Below are positions 26,923 to 35,749 of a stretch of DNA of 64,000 nucleotides, in pieces. Position 1 is the first letter of the stretch. Every line of letters starts with the position of its first letter. The translations under genes were made by a program, and so were the position numbers. The notes below the pieces were generated by a model. It was not told where the DNA came from, searched no databases, and saw only the letters and a program-made list of their open reading frames with translations. The stretch is from Micromonospora echinospora. GTDB lineage: Bacteria > Actinomycetota > Actinomycetes > Mycobacteriales > Micromonosporaceae. The stretch lies in assembly GCF_900091495.1 (NCBI RefSeq), contig NZ_LT607413.1, positions 3,100,001 to 3,164,000 on the forward strand. The letters are read 5' to 3'.

Positions 26923-27428
26923 CCGCAGGCGGTCCGGCGGGGGGACGGCCGGGAACCGTCCGCGTCGACCGGTTCCGCTGGTGGCACATCGACGCGGTGC
27001 TGCCGATCGAGGCCGACCTCTTCGGCGTCGAGCAGTGGTCGGCGGCGATGTTCTGGAACGAGCTGGCAAACCGGCACCACTACCTGGTCGCCACCGACCC
27101 CGATCCGGCCGCCGGCACCGGCACCGAGGGCGGCGAGGTGCTCGGCTACGCCGGGCTCGCCGTGGCGGGCCCGGACGAGGCGTGGGTGCAGAACATCGCG
27201 GTCCGGCGGAACGCCCAGCGGCGCGGGGTCGGCCGGGCCCTGCTGGAGGCGCTGCTCGCCGAGGCCGACACGCGGGGCGTCCGGGACGTGCTGCTGGAGG
27301 TCGCGGTGGACAACGCCCCGGCCCAGAAGCTCTACGCCGGGTACGACTTCGAGCCGGTCGGCATCCGGCGCGGCTACTACCAGCCGACCAACACCGACGC
27401 GCTGGTCATGCGGCGCACCAGAGACTGA
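26919..27428 (+). CDS. rimI: Ribosomal protein S18-alanine N-acetyltransferase RimI
   Basis: 169 residues from GTG in a GTGA overlap with tsaB. GNAT fold: VDRFRWWHIDAVLPIEADLF at the start, acetyl-CoA-binding IAVRRNAQRRGVGRALL, LLEVAVDNAPAQKLYAGYDF and the tail GIRRGYYQPTNTDALVMRR. A 10-residue insertion PAAGTGTEGG sits between beta strands. It acetylates the N-terminus of S18 or other proteins; substrate range in actinobacteria may be broader. Confidence 0.93.
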   Translation: MTAGGPAGGRPGTVRVDRFRWWHIDAVLPIEADLFGVEQWSAAMFWNELANRHHYLVATDPDPAAGTGTEGGEVLGYAGLAVAGPDEAWVQNIAVRRNAQRRGVGRALLEALLAEADTRGVRDVLLEVAVDNAPAQKLYAGYDFEPVGIRRGYYQPTNTDALVMRRTRD

Positions 27429-27454
27429 CGAGCAGCAGGGACTGACGACACACG

Positions 27455-28501
27455 ATGGCTGACGAACCGCTGATCCTCGGCATCGAGACCTCCTGCGACG
27501 AGACCGGCGTGGGCATCGTGCGGGGCCACACCCTGCTGGCCGACGCGCTCGCCTCCAGCGTGGAACAGCACGCCCGCTTCGGTGGCGTGGTCCCCGAGGT
27601 GGCCAGCCGCGCCCACCTGGAGGCGATCGTGCCCACCATGGACCGGGCGCTCGCCGAGGCCGGGGTGACCCTCGCCGACATCGACGCGATCGCGGTGACC
27701 TCCGGTCCCGGCCTGGCCGGCGCGCTGCTGGTCGGCGTGGCCGCCGCCAAGGGTTACGCGCTGGCCGCCGAGAAGCCGGTGTACGGGGTGAACCACCTCG
27801 CCGCGCACGTCGCCGTGGACACCCTGGAGCACGGTCCGCTGCCCGAACCGGCGGTCGCCCTGCTGGTCTCCGGCGGGCACTCCTCCCTGCTGCTCGTCGA
27901 CGACCTGGCCCGGGGCGTCACGCCGCTCGGCGCGACCATCGACGACGCGGCCGGTGAGGCGTTCGACAAGGTGGCCCGCCTGCTCGGCCTGCCCTTCCCC
28001 GGCGGCCCGTACGTCGACCGGGAGGCCCGGGCCGGCGACCCGGCAGCGATCGCCTTCCCGCGTGGCCTCACCGCCGCCAAGGACCTCGCCGCGCACCGGT
28101 ACGACTTCTCCTTCTCCGGGCTGAAGACGGCGGTGGCCCGCTGGGTGGAGGCCCGGCAGCGGGCCGGCGAACCGGTGCCGGTCGCCGACGTGGCGGCGTC
28201 GTTCCAGGAGGCGGTCTGCGACGTGCTGGTCACCAAGGCGCTCGACGCGTGCCGGTCGCACGGCGTGGAGACGCTGGTCGTCGGTGGGGGAGTGGCCGCC
28301 AACTCGCGGTTGCGGGCGATGGCCGAGCACCGCGCGGCCAGGCACGGTGTCCGGGTCCGGGTGCCCCGGCCGCAGCTGTGCACGGACAACGGCGCGATGG
28401 TCGCCGCGCTCGGCTCGCACCTGGTCGCCGCCGGGGTCGCGCCGAGCCGTCTCGACCTGCCCGCCGATTCGGCCATGCCGCTGACCAGGGTGAGCGGGTA
28501 A
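27455..28501 (+). CDS. tsaD: tRNA N6-adenosine threonylcarbamoyltransferase TsaD
   Basis: 348 residues from ATG ([20 protein letters not shown]). The metal-binding histidines are in the [12 protein letters not shown] segment, with [41 protein letters not shown] and [13 protein letters not shown]. It transfers threonylcarbamoyl to A37 of tRNA using TsaB and TsaE. It closes the tsaB-rimI-tsaD operon. Confidence 0.97.
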   Translation: MADEPLILGIETSCDETGVGIVRGHTLLADALASSVEQHARFGGVVPEVASRAHLEAIVPTMDRALAEAGVTLADIDAIAVTSGPGLAGALLVGVAAAKGYALAAEKPVYGVNHLAAHVAVDTLEHGPLPEPAVALLVSGGHSSLLLVDDLARGVTPLGATIDDAAGEAFDKVARLLGLPFPGGPYVDREARAGDPAAIAFPRGLTAAKDLAAHRYDFSFSGLKTAVARWVEARQRAGEPVPVADVAASFQEAVCDVLVTKALDACRSHGVETLVVGGGVAANSRLRAMAEHRAARHGVRVRVPRPQLCTDNGAMVAALGSHLVAAGVAPSRLDLPADSAMPLTRVSG

Positions 28502-28568
28502 CCTTCGCGAACGAGGCGAGACGGGGCAGCGGAGCCCGGGGGCGAGGCGGAGGCAGGGGGCGGTCGAC

Positions 28569-28823
28569 GTGATCGTACGGATGTGGGAGGCCCGCGCCGA
28601 GCCGTACGGCTTCGACGACCTGCTGGCCTGGGTCTGCGACATCGCGCTGCCGGAGTTCGGCCACGACCCGCTGCACGTGTCCAGCGAGGTCTTCACCTCC
28701 ACCGACCACCGGGTGGTGGTCATCTCGAAGTGGCGCAACACGCCCCGCTCGATGCCCGAACCGCCGCCGACGCTGCTCGCCCGGCCCGCCCACTCCTGGG
28801 ACTTCACGCAGGTCGATCGCTGA
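28569..28823 (+). CDS. Small conserved-looking protein of unknown function
   Basis: 84 residues from GTG, with GGAGGCAGGGGG upstream. The sequence opens MIVRMWEARAEPYGFDDLL and has SEVFTSTDHRVVVISKWRN, resembling the strand-helix pattern of small ferredoxin-like or antibiotic-monooxygenase-like folds. It has no signal or membrane segment. It follows tsaD on the same strand after 67 bases and may be cotranscribed. I did not recognise a named family. Confidence 0.65.
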   Translation: MIVRMWEARAEPYGFDDLLAWVCDIALPEFGHDPLHVSSEVFTSTDHRVVVISKWRNTPRSMPEPPPTLLARPAHSWDFTQVDR

Positions 28824-28890
28824 CACGCCGACCTTCCGGTGGGTGACGTGACGGGCGCGTTCCGTGTCCGTCGCATACGTTCGTCCTGTC

Positions 28891-30594
28891 ATGCGTTCCC
28901 TACCGGCCGGCGATCCCGGCATCCCCGACTCCCGGTCGGCCACCCGCTTCCTGGTCTGGCTGGCCAACCAGAGCCGTCCCACCCTGGTCGCCGGGGTCGC
29001 GCTCGGCGTCGTGTGGATGGTGGCCCAGGCGCTCGCCCCGGCGGCGATCGGAAAGGCGATCGACGCCGGCCTCACCGCGCGTGACCCCGACGCGCTGGTC
29101 ACCTGGGGGCTGGTGCTGCTCGGGCTCGGGGTGCTCCAGGCCGTCGCGGGCGTCCTGCGGCACCGCTGCGCGGTGTACAACTGGCTCGCCGCCGCGTACC
29201 GCACCGTGCAGCTCACCGTCGAGGCGGCGAACCGGCTCGGCGCCACCCTGCCCCGGCGGGTCGCCGCCGGTGAGGTGGTCAGCATCGGCACGTCGGACAT
29301 CGGGCAGATCGGCTCCGCGATGGAGATCCTGGCCCGGGGCAGCGGCGCGGTGGTCGCCCTCGTCACCATCACGGTGATCCTGCTGACCGCGTCACTGCCG
29401 CTCGGCCTGGTGGTGGTGCTCGGCGTGCCGGTGCTGATGGCGACGGTCGCGCTGCTCATCCGGCCGCTGCACCGCCGGCAGCGCACCTACCGTGACCAGG
29501 AGGGCAAACTGACCACCCGGGTCGGGGACATCGTGCGCGGGCTGCGGGTGCTGCGGGGCGTGGGCGGCGAGCAGGTGGTCGCGGCCCGCTACCGGGCCGA
29601 GTCCCAGGCGCTGCGCGCCGAGGGGGTACGGGTGGCCCGGGTTGACTCGCTGCTGGCGGCGGTGCAGATCCTGCTGCCCGGCCTCTTCCTCGCCCTGGTC
29701 ACCTGGCTCGGAGCCCGGTTCGCGCTGCGCGGCGAGATCAGCGCCGGCCAGCTCGTCGCCTTCTACGGCTACACCGCGTTCCTGGTCACCCCGCTGCGGA
29801 CGATCACCGAGACGGTCGACCAGTTGACCCGGGGGCACGTGGCGGCCCGTCGGGTGGTCGACCTGCTCCGGCTGACCCCGGAGCTGACCGACCCGGCCCG
29901 CCCGGTGCCGCTGCCCGGCGGACCGGGGGAGCTGGTCGACCCCGAGTCCGGGGTGGTGGTCCGCCCCGGCCGGCTCACCGCGCTGGTCGCCGCCGATCCG
30001 GCCGACGCCGTCGCGATCACCGACCGGCTCGGCCGGTACGTGGACTCGGACGCGACGCTGGACGGCGTACCGCTGCGGGACGTGGCGCTGGCGACGGTGC
30101 GGGAGCGGATCCTGGTGGCCGACAACGACGCGCATCTCTTCACCGGCGTGCTCCGCGCCGAGCTGGACCCGCACGACGTCGCCGACGACGCCACGATCAC
30201 GGCGGCGCTGGCGGCGGCGAGCGCGACCGACATCGTGGCGGCGCTGCCGGAGGGGCTGGACAGCCCGGTGGCCGAGCGGGGCCGGGAGTTCTCCGGTGGC
30301 CAGCAGCAGCGCCTGCGACTGGCCCGGGCGCTGGTCGCCGACCCGGAGATCCTGCTGCTGGTGGAGCCGACCAGCGCGGTGGACGCGCACACCGAGGCAC
30401 GGATCGCGTCCCGCCTCGGGCCGGTCCGGGCCGGCCGGACCACGCTGGTCTGCACCACCAGCCCGCTGGTGCTCCGGCAGGCCGACCACGTGGTCGTCGT
30501 GGAGGACGGCAAGGTGGTCGCCGAGGGCCGGCACGAGGATCTGCTCGGCACCGAGCCCCGGTACGCCGCGACGGTCAGCCGGGGGGAGAGCTGA
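28891..30594 (+). CDS. ABC exporter half with a degenerate nucleotide-binding domain
   Basis: 567 residues from ATG at 28891 (a GTG at 28864 is possible). The N-terminal exporter membrane domain has about six helices over residues 25-310; an NBD follows. The NBD lacks the Walker A: the expected GxxGxGKS position reads LVAADPADAVAITD (about 365-378). Walker B is ILLLVEPTSA, with Val in place of the Asp before the glutamate. The Q-loop and the switch His are absent (VCTTSPLVL). The signature motif FSGGQQQRLRLARAL (about 467) is intact. It overlaps the next gene by 3 bases, which supplies the intact Walker motifs. Substrate unknown. Confidence 0.92.
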   Translation: MRSLPAGDPGIPDSRSATRFLVWLANQSRPTLVAGVALGVVWMVAQALAPAAIGKAIDAGLTARDPDALVTWGLVLLGLGVLQAVAGVLRHRCAVYNWLAAAYRTVQLTVEAANRLGATLPRRVAAGEVVSIGTSDIGQIGSAMEILARGSGAVVALVTITVILLTASLPLGLVVVLGVPVLMATVALLIRPLHRRQRTYRDQEGKLTTRVGDIVRGLRVLRGVGGEQVVAARYRAESQALRAEGVRVARVDSLLAAVQILLPGLFLALVTWLGARFALRGEISAGQLVAFYGYTAFLVTPLRTITETVDQLTRGHVAARRVVDLLRLTPELTDPARPVPLPGGPGELVDPESGVVVRPGRLTALVAADPADAVAITDRLGRYVDSDATLDGVPLRDVALATVRERILVADNDAHLFTGVLRAELDPHDVADDATITAALAAASATDIVAALPEGLDSPVAERGREFSGGQQQRLRLARALVADPEILLLVEPTSAVDAHTEARIASRLGPVRAGRTTLVCTTSPLVLRQADHVVVVEDGKVVAEGRHEDLLGTEPRYAATVSRGES

Positions 30595-32471
30595 TGGCCA
30601 CCGCCCTGCCGGTCGCGGACGCGGCGCAGGTCCGCCGGTACGCCCGCACCCTGGCCCGACGCCATCCGGGCGCGTTGGCCGGCGCCCTCGCCCTGCACGC
30701 GTCGGCCGCGGCGGCCGGGCTGGCCGGGCCACGCCTGCTCGGCGACCTGGTCGAGGGGGTCTCCCAGGGCGACCGCAGCACCCCGGTCGACATGATCGTG
30801 CTGGCCATCGCCGGGTTCGTGGTGGCCCAGTCGGTGCTGCTGCGCCTCGCGCACGTCGCCTCCGCGCGGCTGGGGGAACGGGTGCTCGCCGCGCTGCGGG
30901 AGGAGTTCGTCGACCGGATCCTGTCCCTGCCGCTGGCCACCGTGGAGCGGGCCGGCACCGGTGACCTGCTCACCCGGACCTCGCGGGACGTGGCCGCGCT
31001 GTCCCGGACGGTCCGGCTGGCGGTGCCCGAGACCCTGATCGCGGTGGTCACCGCCGGGTTCGTCCTCGGGGCGCTGCTGCTGGTCGGCCCGTTGCTGGTG
31101 CTGCCCTGCCTGGTCGCGGTGCCGGTGCTGGTCGTCGGCACCCGCTGGTACCTGCGCCGGGCCACCGCCGGCTACCTGCGGGAGAACGCCGCCTACTCGG
31201 ACATCACCGACGGGATCAGCGAGGCCGTCGAGGGTTCGCGGACCACCGAGGCGCTGCGGCAGCAGGCACGCCGCCGGGCCCGCACCGACACCGACATCCG
31301 CCGGTCGTACGTGGCCGAGCGGTACACCCTCTGGCTGCGGACGATCTTCTTCCCGGTCACCGAGATCGGGTACCTGGTGCCGGTGGTGGCGACCCTGGTC
31401 GTCGGCGGCTGGTTCTACCTGGAGGGCTGGGTGACCCTCGGACAGGTCACTGCGGCCATCCTCTACACGCAGCAGCTCATCGATCCGGTCGACCGGCTGC
31501 TCGCCTGGCTGGACGAACTCCAGGTCGGCGGGGCGTCGCTGGCCCGGCTGCTCGGCGTGGCCGCCCCGGACGGGCCCACCGGCGACGAACCGGCCGCGAG
31601 CCGGGCCACGTCGGGCGGAACCGGCACGAGCCCGGCCGGCGCGTATCCGGTCGGCCCGTCCCTGTCGGGTGGGTCCGCGGCTGAGCCGTCCCCGGTCGGT
31701 GCTTCCTCGGCCGGCGGGGCGGTCGGTCGTCCGGGGGACGGTCGACTCGCCGTCCGGGACGTCACGTTCGCCTACCGCCAGGGGCGGGACGTGCTGCACG
31801 GCGTCACCCTGGTCCCGGAACCGGGGGAGAAGCTGGCCATGGTCGGTCCGTCCGGGGCGGGCAAGTCGACGCTGGGTCGGCTCCTGGCCGGCGTGCACGC
31901 CCCGGGCACCGGCTCGGTCACCGTGGACGGGCGGCCCCTGACCGGGATGCCCCTGGCCGAGCTGCGCCGACACGTCGCCCTGGTCACGCAGGAACACCAC
32001 GTGTTCATCGGCACGCTGCGGGAGAACGTGGCGATGGTCCGTCCGACCGCCACCGACGCGGACGTCCGTGCGGCGCTGGCCGCCGTGGACGCGCTGGACT
32101 GGGCCGACGCCCTGCCCGAAGGGCTGGCGACCCCGGTCGGCGCGGGCGGGCACCCGCTCACCGCCGCGCAGGCGCAGCAGCTCGCCCTGGCCCGACTGGT
32201 GCTGGCCGACCCGCACACCCTGGTGCTGGACGAGGCGACCTCGCTGATCGACCCACGCGCGGCGCGGCACCTGGAACGGTCGCTCGCGGCCGTGCTGGAG
32301 GGCCGTACGGTGATCGCGATCGCACACCGGCTCTTCTCCGCGCACGACGCCGACCGGGTGGCGGTGGTGGAGGACGGCCGGATCACCGAACTCGGCTCGC
32401 ACGCCGACCTGCTCGCCCGGGGCGGCTCGTACGCGGACCTCTGGCGTTCCTGGCACGGATCCCGCCCCTGA
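30594..32471 (+). CDS. ABC exporter half with intact Walker motifs and a degenerate signature
   Basis: 625 residues starting at an ATG in TGATG overlap with its partner. The membrane domain spans about residues 25-300. A 60-residue Gly/Ser/Pro/Ala-rich linker (about 323-382) precedes the NBD. The NBD has Walker A MVGPSGAGKSTLGRLL (418-426), Q-loop VTQEHHV, Walker B TLVLDEATS with catalytic Glu547, and switch His578 in IAIAHRL. The signature LSGGQ is replaced by LTAAQ (522-526). Paired with the upstream subunit this gives one functional site (its Walker A/B with the partner's FSGGQ) and one dead site, as in asymmetric heterodimeric exporters. The cargo is unknown. Confidence 0.92.
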   Translation: MATALPVADAAQVRRYARTLARRHPGALAGALALHASAAAAGLAGPRLLGDLVEGVSQGDRSTPVDMIVLAIAGFVVAQSVLLRLAHVASARLGERVLAALREEFVDRILSLPLATVERAGTGDLLTRTSRDVAALSRTVRLAVPETLIAVVTAGFVLGALLLVGPLLVLPCLVAVPVLVVGTRWYLRRATAGYLRENAAYSDITDGISEAVEGSRTTEALRQQARRRARTDTDIRRSYVAERYTLWLRTIFFPVTEIGYLVPVVATLVVGGWFYLEGWVTLGQVTAAILYTQQLIDPVDRLLAWLDELQVGGASLARLLGVAAPDGPTGDEPAASRATSGGTGTSPAGAYPVGPSLSGGSAAEPSPVGASSAGGAVGRPGDGRLAVRDVTFAYRQGRDVLHGVTLVPEPGEKLAMVGPSGAGKSTLGRLLAGVHAPGTGSVTVDGRPLTGMPLAELRRHVALVTQEHHVFIGTLRENVAMVRPTATDADVRAALAAVDALDWADALPEGLATPVGAGGHPLTAAQAQQLALARLVLADPHTLVLDEATSLIDPRAARHLERSLAAVLEGRTVIAIAHRLFSAHDADRVAVVEDGRITELGSHADLLARGGSYADLWRSWHGSRP

Positions 32472-32536
32472 CCGGTCCGGCCGGCAGTGTCGCGGGCGGC
32501 GGTTGGGCGGCCAGGTAGCCGTCGGGACCGCGTCGG

Positions 32537-33091
32537 TCAGTCGCCCAGGGCCAGGCAGACGTTCTCCTGCTCGCCGACGGCGACGGTCAGTCGACGGGTA
32601 CCGTCGGCGTCGAACGTGATCACGTGCAGCCCGTCGAGGAGGTAGTAGCCCCGGGGGTGGTGGTCCCCGGGCCGGAAGCCGAAGCCGGCGGGGCCGACGA
32701 TGGCGTAGCGGGACCAGGTGCCGTCCGGCCGGTGGTCGGCGGCACCGGAGCCGCCTGCGTCCCGCCGTGCGGTCCGTCCGGTGTCGACGTTGACGAAGTC
32801 GACGACCAGCGGGCCGGCGAACTCCTCCCGGCGGACCGCGCCGTCGGGGTACCGGGCCACCACCCGGACCCGGACGTCCTGGTCGACCACCCGCACCTGG
32901 AGCGGGAAGGAGCAGTACCGGCCGGCCGGGGCGGTCCACTCCTCCTGCGCCCAGGTGCGCCAGGGCTCCGGCCGGTAGCCGCCGGGCCGTGCCCCGTCGA
33001 CCGGTCCGTCGACTGCGGACGCGGGTGCCCCCGCCAGGAGGGAACCGAGCGCGACCGTGCCCACCAGCGCCGTCCAGACGAGCCTGCGCAT
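32537..33091 (-). CDS. Secreted protein of unknown function
   Basis: 184 residues from ATG at 33091 (upstream GTGs are possible). The signal peptide MRRLVWTALVGTVALGSLLA ends near GAPASA|VDG. The mature part has WTAPAGRYCSFPLQVRVVDQ and an even beta-strand pattern; two cysteines (CSFPL and ENVCLALGD) could form a disulfide. The family was not recognised. It is divergent from the CGNR regulator, whose promoter region it shares. Confidence 0.8.
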   Translation of the reverse strand: MRRLVWTALVGTVALGSLLAGAPASAVDGPVDGARPGGYRPEPWRTWAQEEWTAPAGRYCSFPLQVRVVDQDVRVRVVARYPDGAVRREEFAGPLVVDFVNVDTGRTARRDAGGSGAADHRPDGTWSRYAIVGPAGFGFRPGDHHPRGYYLLDGLHVITFDADGTRRLTVAVGEQENVCLALGD

Positions 33092-33122
33092 CACCACCAC
33101 CGCCTAACCGCGAAAGGCTGAA

Positions 33123-33150
33123 TAACCGGTGTGCAGAGATTGACTGGTTA
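33123..33150. promoter_or_regulatory. Inverted repeat in the divergent promoter of the CGNR regulator
   Basis: TAACCGGT (33123-33130), 12 bases, ACTGGTTA (33143-33150): 7 of 8 pairs match. It lies just upstream of the predicted -10 box CATACT (33169-33174), which is 6 bases before the GTG at 33181. A dimeric regulator, perhaps the CGNR protein itself, could bind here. Confidence 0.4.
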
Positions 33151-33180
33151 GTTGGCGTCCCGTCAAGGCATACTGGCCGG

Positions 33181-33801
33181 GTGCACTGGATCGACGTCGA
33201 CGGTCACCCCATGCCGGTGCTGCTCGCCGGCCACCGTGGACTGGAGCTCTGCAACACCTGGGGTGGGTGGGACGAGACGCCCGCGCCGCACCGGGAATGG
33301 CTGCGCGACTACGACCGGCTCGCCGTCTGGGCTGGGCACGCGCACCTGCTCGACGCCGCCACGGCACGTCGGCTCCGGGCGGCGGCCCACGAGCAGCCGG
33401 ACGCGGCCGACCGGGTGCTGGCCGAGACGAGGACGCTGCGGGCCGCCCTGCGCACCGTCCTGCTGACGCCCGGCGACACCGCCGCGTTCGACGTCGTCGC
33501 GGCCGTCGCCGAGCGCGCCGCCGCCGGTTCCCGGCTCCGCGCCGACGCGGACGGGACCGCGCGGTGGACCCTCGACGAGGAGGCGGGGCTGGCCCTGCCC
33601 CTGCTCGCCTGCGGCCGGGCCGCCGCCGACCTGCTCACCACGGCGGACCGGCACCGGGTGCGGGCCTGCCCCGGCGACGACTGCGGCTGGCTCTTCCTCG
33701 ACCCGCGTGGCCGGCGTCGCTGGTGCAGCATGGCGGTCTGCGGCAACCGCGCGAAGGTCCGTGCCTACGCCACCCGCCACCGCCGGCCCGATCACCGGTG
33801 A
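33181..33801 (+). CDS. CGNR zinc-finger / ABATE domain transcriptional regulator
   Basis: 206 residues from GTG, probably leaderless. The N-terminal ABATE (stress-induced regulator) domain starts LAGHRGLELCNTWGGWDE. The C-terminal CGNR zinc finger has VRACPGDDCGWLFLDPRGRR and WCSMAVCGNRAKVRAYA, with four cysteines for zinc. Such proteins are putative stress-linked transcription factors in actinobacteria. A longer frame upstream was set aside because the leaderless promoter fits the GTG. Target genes may include the divergent secreted protein. Confidence 0.9.
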   Translation: MHWIDVDGHPMPVLLAGHRGLELCNTWGGWDETPAPHREWLRDYDRLAVWAGHAHLLDAATARRLRAAAHEQPDAADRVLAETRTLRAALRTVLLTPGDTAAFDVVAAVAERAAAGSRLRADADGTARWTLDEEAGLALPLLACGRAAADLLTTADRHRVRACPGDDCGWLFLDPRGRRRWCSMAVCGNRAKVRAYATRHRRPDHR

Positions 33802-33903
33802 ACAGGGAGCCTTCACTCTCGGGCCGAACCCAGCCCCGAACCCCGCTCGACGTCGAAGAGCCACCAAGGCGGCGAGCATGTCGGGGACGTCCGGGGCCTG
33901 CGC

Positions 33904-33936
33904 GGCCCCCGCGCCCGCCCGAGGTGCGCGGGGGCC
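33904..33936. terminator. Predicted bidirectional terminator
   Basis: GGCCCCCGCGC (33904-33914) and GCGCGGGGGCC (33926-33936), perfect 11-bp arms, lying between the CGNR regulator and the convergent small secreted protein. Confidence 0.65.
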
Positions 33937-33946
33937 GTCACAGCCG

Positions 33947-34324
33947 TCAGCTGTGCGAGAACCAGTACTGGGCCGACCAGACCGAGGTGCCCTTGGTCCG
34001 GAACACGTTGTGTTCGCCCGTCTTGATCGTCTTCGAGCCGAGGAAGACCTTCGCGCCGTTGCCGTGGGCATACACGTAGACCGGCTCGGTGCTGCCGGCG
34101 GTGAGCGCGATGCTCCAGCACTTGCCCGGCGCCACCACATGGCTGGTGAACCCGCCCCGCCAGGGGAACTCCAGGGTCGACGAGAAGCCGGTTCCCTTGT
34201 TGCAGAGTCCGGTCCGGTTGGTCGCTGCCGCTGCCGGCGTCGCGGCGGTGGCCAGCCCGGCCAGGACGAGGGCGCCGACCACGACCGGTCGCCACGTCTT
34301 GCGCATACGAGTCGAAGCTGCCAT
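33947..34324 (-). CDS. Small secreted protein of unknown function
   Basis: 125 residues from ATG at 34324 with TAGGAGCCCAA upstream. Signal peptide: MAASTRMRKTWRPVVVGALV, then VLAGLATAATPAAAA|TNR. The mature 85 residues hold two cysteines (GLCNKG and GKCWSIAL), probably a disulfide, and a beta-rich pattern ending SAQYWFSHS. It resembles small exported proteins common in sporulating actinomycetes, but no family was recognised. It has its own promoter region between it and the ROK regulator's end. Confidence 0.8.
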   Translation of the reverse strand: MAASTRMRKTWRPVVVGALVLAGLATAATPAAAATNRTGLCNKGTGFSSTLEFPWRGGFTSHVVAPGKCWSIALTAGSTEPVYVYAHGNGAKVFLGSKTIKTGEHNVFRTKGTSVWSAQYWFSHS

Positions 34325-34541
34325 TTGGGCTCCTAAGCCTTGTAGTGGGATGTTGCCGTTGGACCACTCCAGACACCGCATAACGCGTGTGTCTACGAAA
34401 GGCACGGATGCCTCGGGTGGATTGGTTCACGGAACTTCCGCACTCGGCCCCACGCCTGCGCGGCAACTCTGCTGGCCGGCACGACCTGCTCGGCAACGGG
34501 GTGACCCGATTCGGTGGGAGTGGGCGGGGCCGGTTCGCCGG

Positions 34542-35720
34542 TCAGACGTCGAGCGGGTCGGCGAGGAGCCGCTCGAAGGCCAGTTCGGCCGCGCCGATCA
34601 GGGGCGCGTCGTCGCCCAGCTTCGGGGTACGCAGCCGGACGTGCTCCCGGCAGGCGGCCAGCGCCATCGAGTTGAGCCGGCTGCGCACCTGGGCGGCTGC
34701 GGCGAGGTAGAGGTCCCGCATGGTGCCGCCGAAGACGACCATCTCCGGGTTGAGGATGTTCACCAGGTTGGCGACGCCGAAGCCGAGCCAGTCGCCGGCC
34801 TGACGGACCGCCGCCTGGGCGCTGGCGTCCCCGCGTGCCGCCGGGTCCACCACGGCCAGGATGGCGTCCTGCCCCTCCACGTCGTCCCGGCCGGATGCCC
34901 GGAGCAGCGCGCGGCCGCCGATCTCGGTCTCCCAGCAGCCCCGGGAGCCGCAGCCGCACGGCTGTCCGCCGGGGTTGACCACCATGTGGCCGACCTCGCC
35001 GCCGTAGCCGGCGTGCCCGGTGACCCGTCGCCCACCGGCGATGATGCCCGCCCCGACACCCGCGTCGCCGTGCAGGTAGACGACGTTGTCGCAGCCGACC
35101 GCCACGCCACGGACGTGTTCGGCGAGGACCGCCAGGTCGGCGACGTTGCCGACCACGACCGGGTGTCCGGTGCCGAGCCCGGCGCGGAGCAGCTCGCCGA
35201 GCGGCTCGTCGACCCACCCGGTGGTGGGGCTGGACCGGACCAGGCCGTCGTCCCGGCGGACCATGCCGACCACCGCCACGCCCGCACCGACGCAGACCGC
35301 GCCGGACGGGGTGCCCTGCTCCATCTCCTTGACCATGGCGGTGAGCAGCGGGGCGGCCTCCGCCGCCGTCGGGCCGTGCGGCCGGGGCAGTTCCCGGCGG
35401 TCGAGCAGCTCGCCGCCGAGCCCGACCCGCGCGGCCCGCAGCCGGTCCACCTCGACGCTGAACGCGTACGCGAAGACCCGCTCCGACTCGGGCCGGACGA
35501 CCAGCGAGGGTCGCCCGGCCCGGCCGGTCTCCTTCGGGGCTCCCTCGCTGACCAGGCCCGCGCCGGCCAGGTCGGCGGTGAGCGCGCCGATCGTGCTGCG
35601 GTTCAGTCCCAGGGCGGTGGTGAGCTCCGCCCGCGAGGTGGCCCCGTGCACGTGGACGTAACGGAGCAGCGCGCCGAGGTTCTGCCGGCGGATCTCGTCC
35701 TGGCTGGGTCCTGTGCGCAT
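34542..35720 (-). CDS. ROK-family transcriptional regulator of the adjacent sugar operon
   Basis: 392 residues, ATG with AGGAGC six bases upstream. The N-terminal winged helix is SRAELTTALGLNRSTIGALT. The ROK sugar-kinase-like domain follows: VGAGVAVVGMVRRDDGLVRS, the HAGYGGEVGHMVV signature, and zinc-binding CGCGSRGCWE. ROK repressors of this type (ROK7B7/XylR-like) lie beside xylFGH in Streptomyces and control pentose uptake. It is the last gene of the xylF-G-H-ROK series on the same strand. Confidence 0.92.
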   Translation of the reverse strand: MRTGPSQDEIRRQNLGALLRYVHVHGATSRAELTTALGLNRSTIGALTADLAGAGLVSEGAPKETGRAGRPSLVVRPESERVFAYAFSVEVDRLRAARVGLGGELLDRRELPRPHGPTAAEAAPLLTAMVKEMEQGTPSGAVCVGAGVAVVGMVRRDDGLVRSSPTTGWVDEPLGELLRAGLGTGHPVVVGNVADLAVLAEHVRGVAVGCDNVVYLHGDAGVGAGIIAGGRRVTGHAGYGGEVGHMVVNPGGQPCGCGSRGCWETEIGGRALLRASGRDDVEGQDAILAVVDPAARGDASAQAAVRQAGDWLGFGVANLVNILNPEMVVFGGTMRDLYLAAAAQVRSRLNSMALAACREHVRLRTPKLGDDAPLIGAAELAFERLLADPLDV

Positions 35721-35749
35721 GCTCCTGGTACTCCGGTAGGCGAACGTGG

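Noticed and set aside
28502..28568. Possible tRNA or structured RNA after tsaD
   Set aside because: No cloverleaf or conserved tRNA positions; simply GC-rich spacer.
29769..32939. 1056-residue minus-strand frame opposite the ABC exporter genes
   Set aside because: Shadow of the exporter genes; no coherent protein family.
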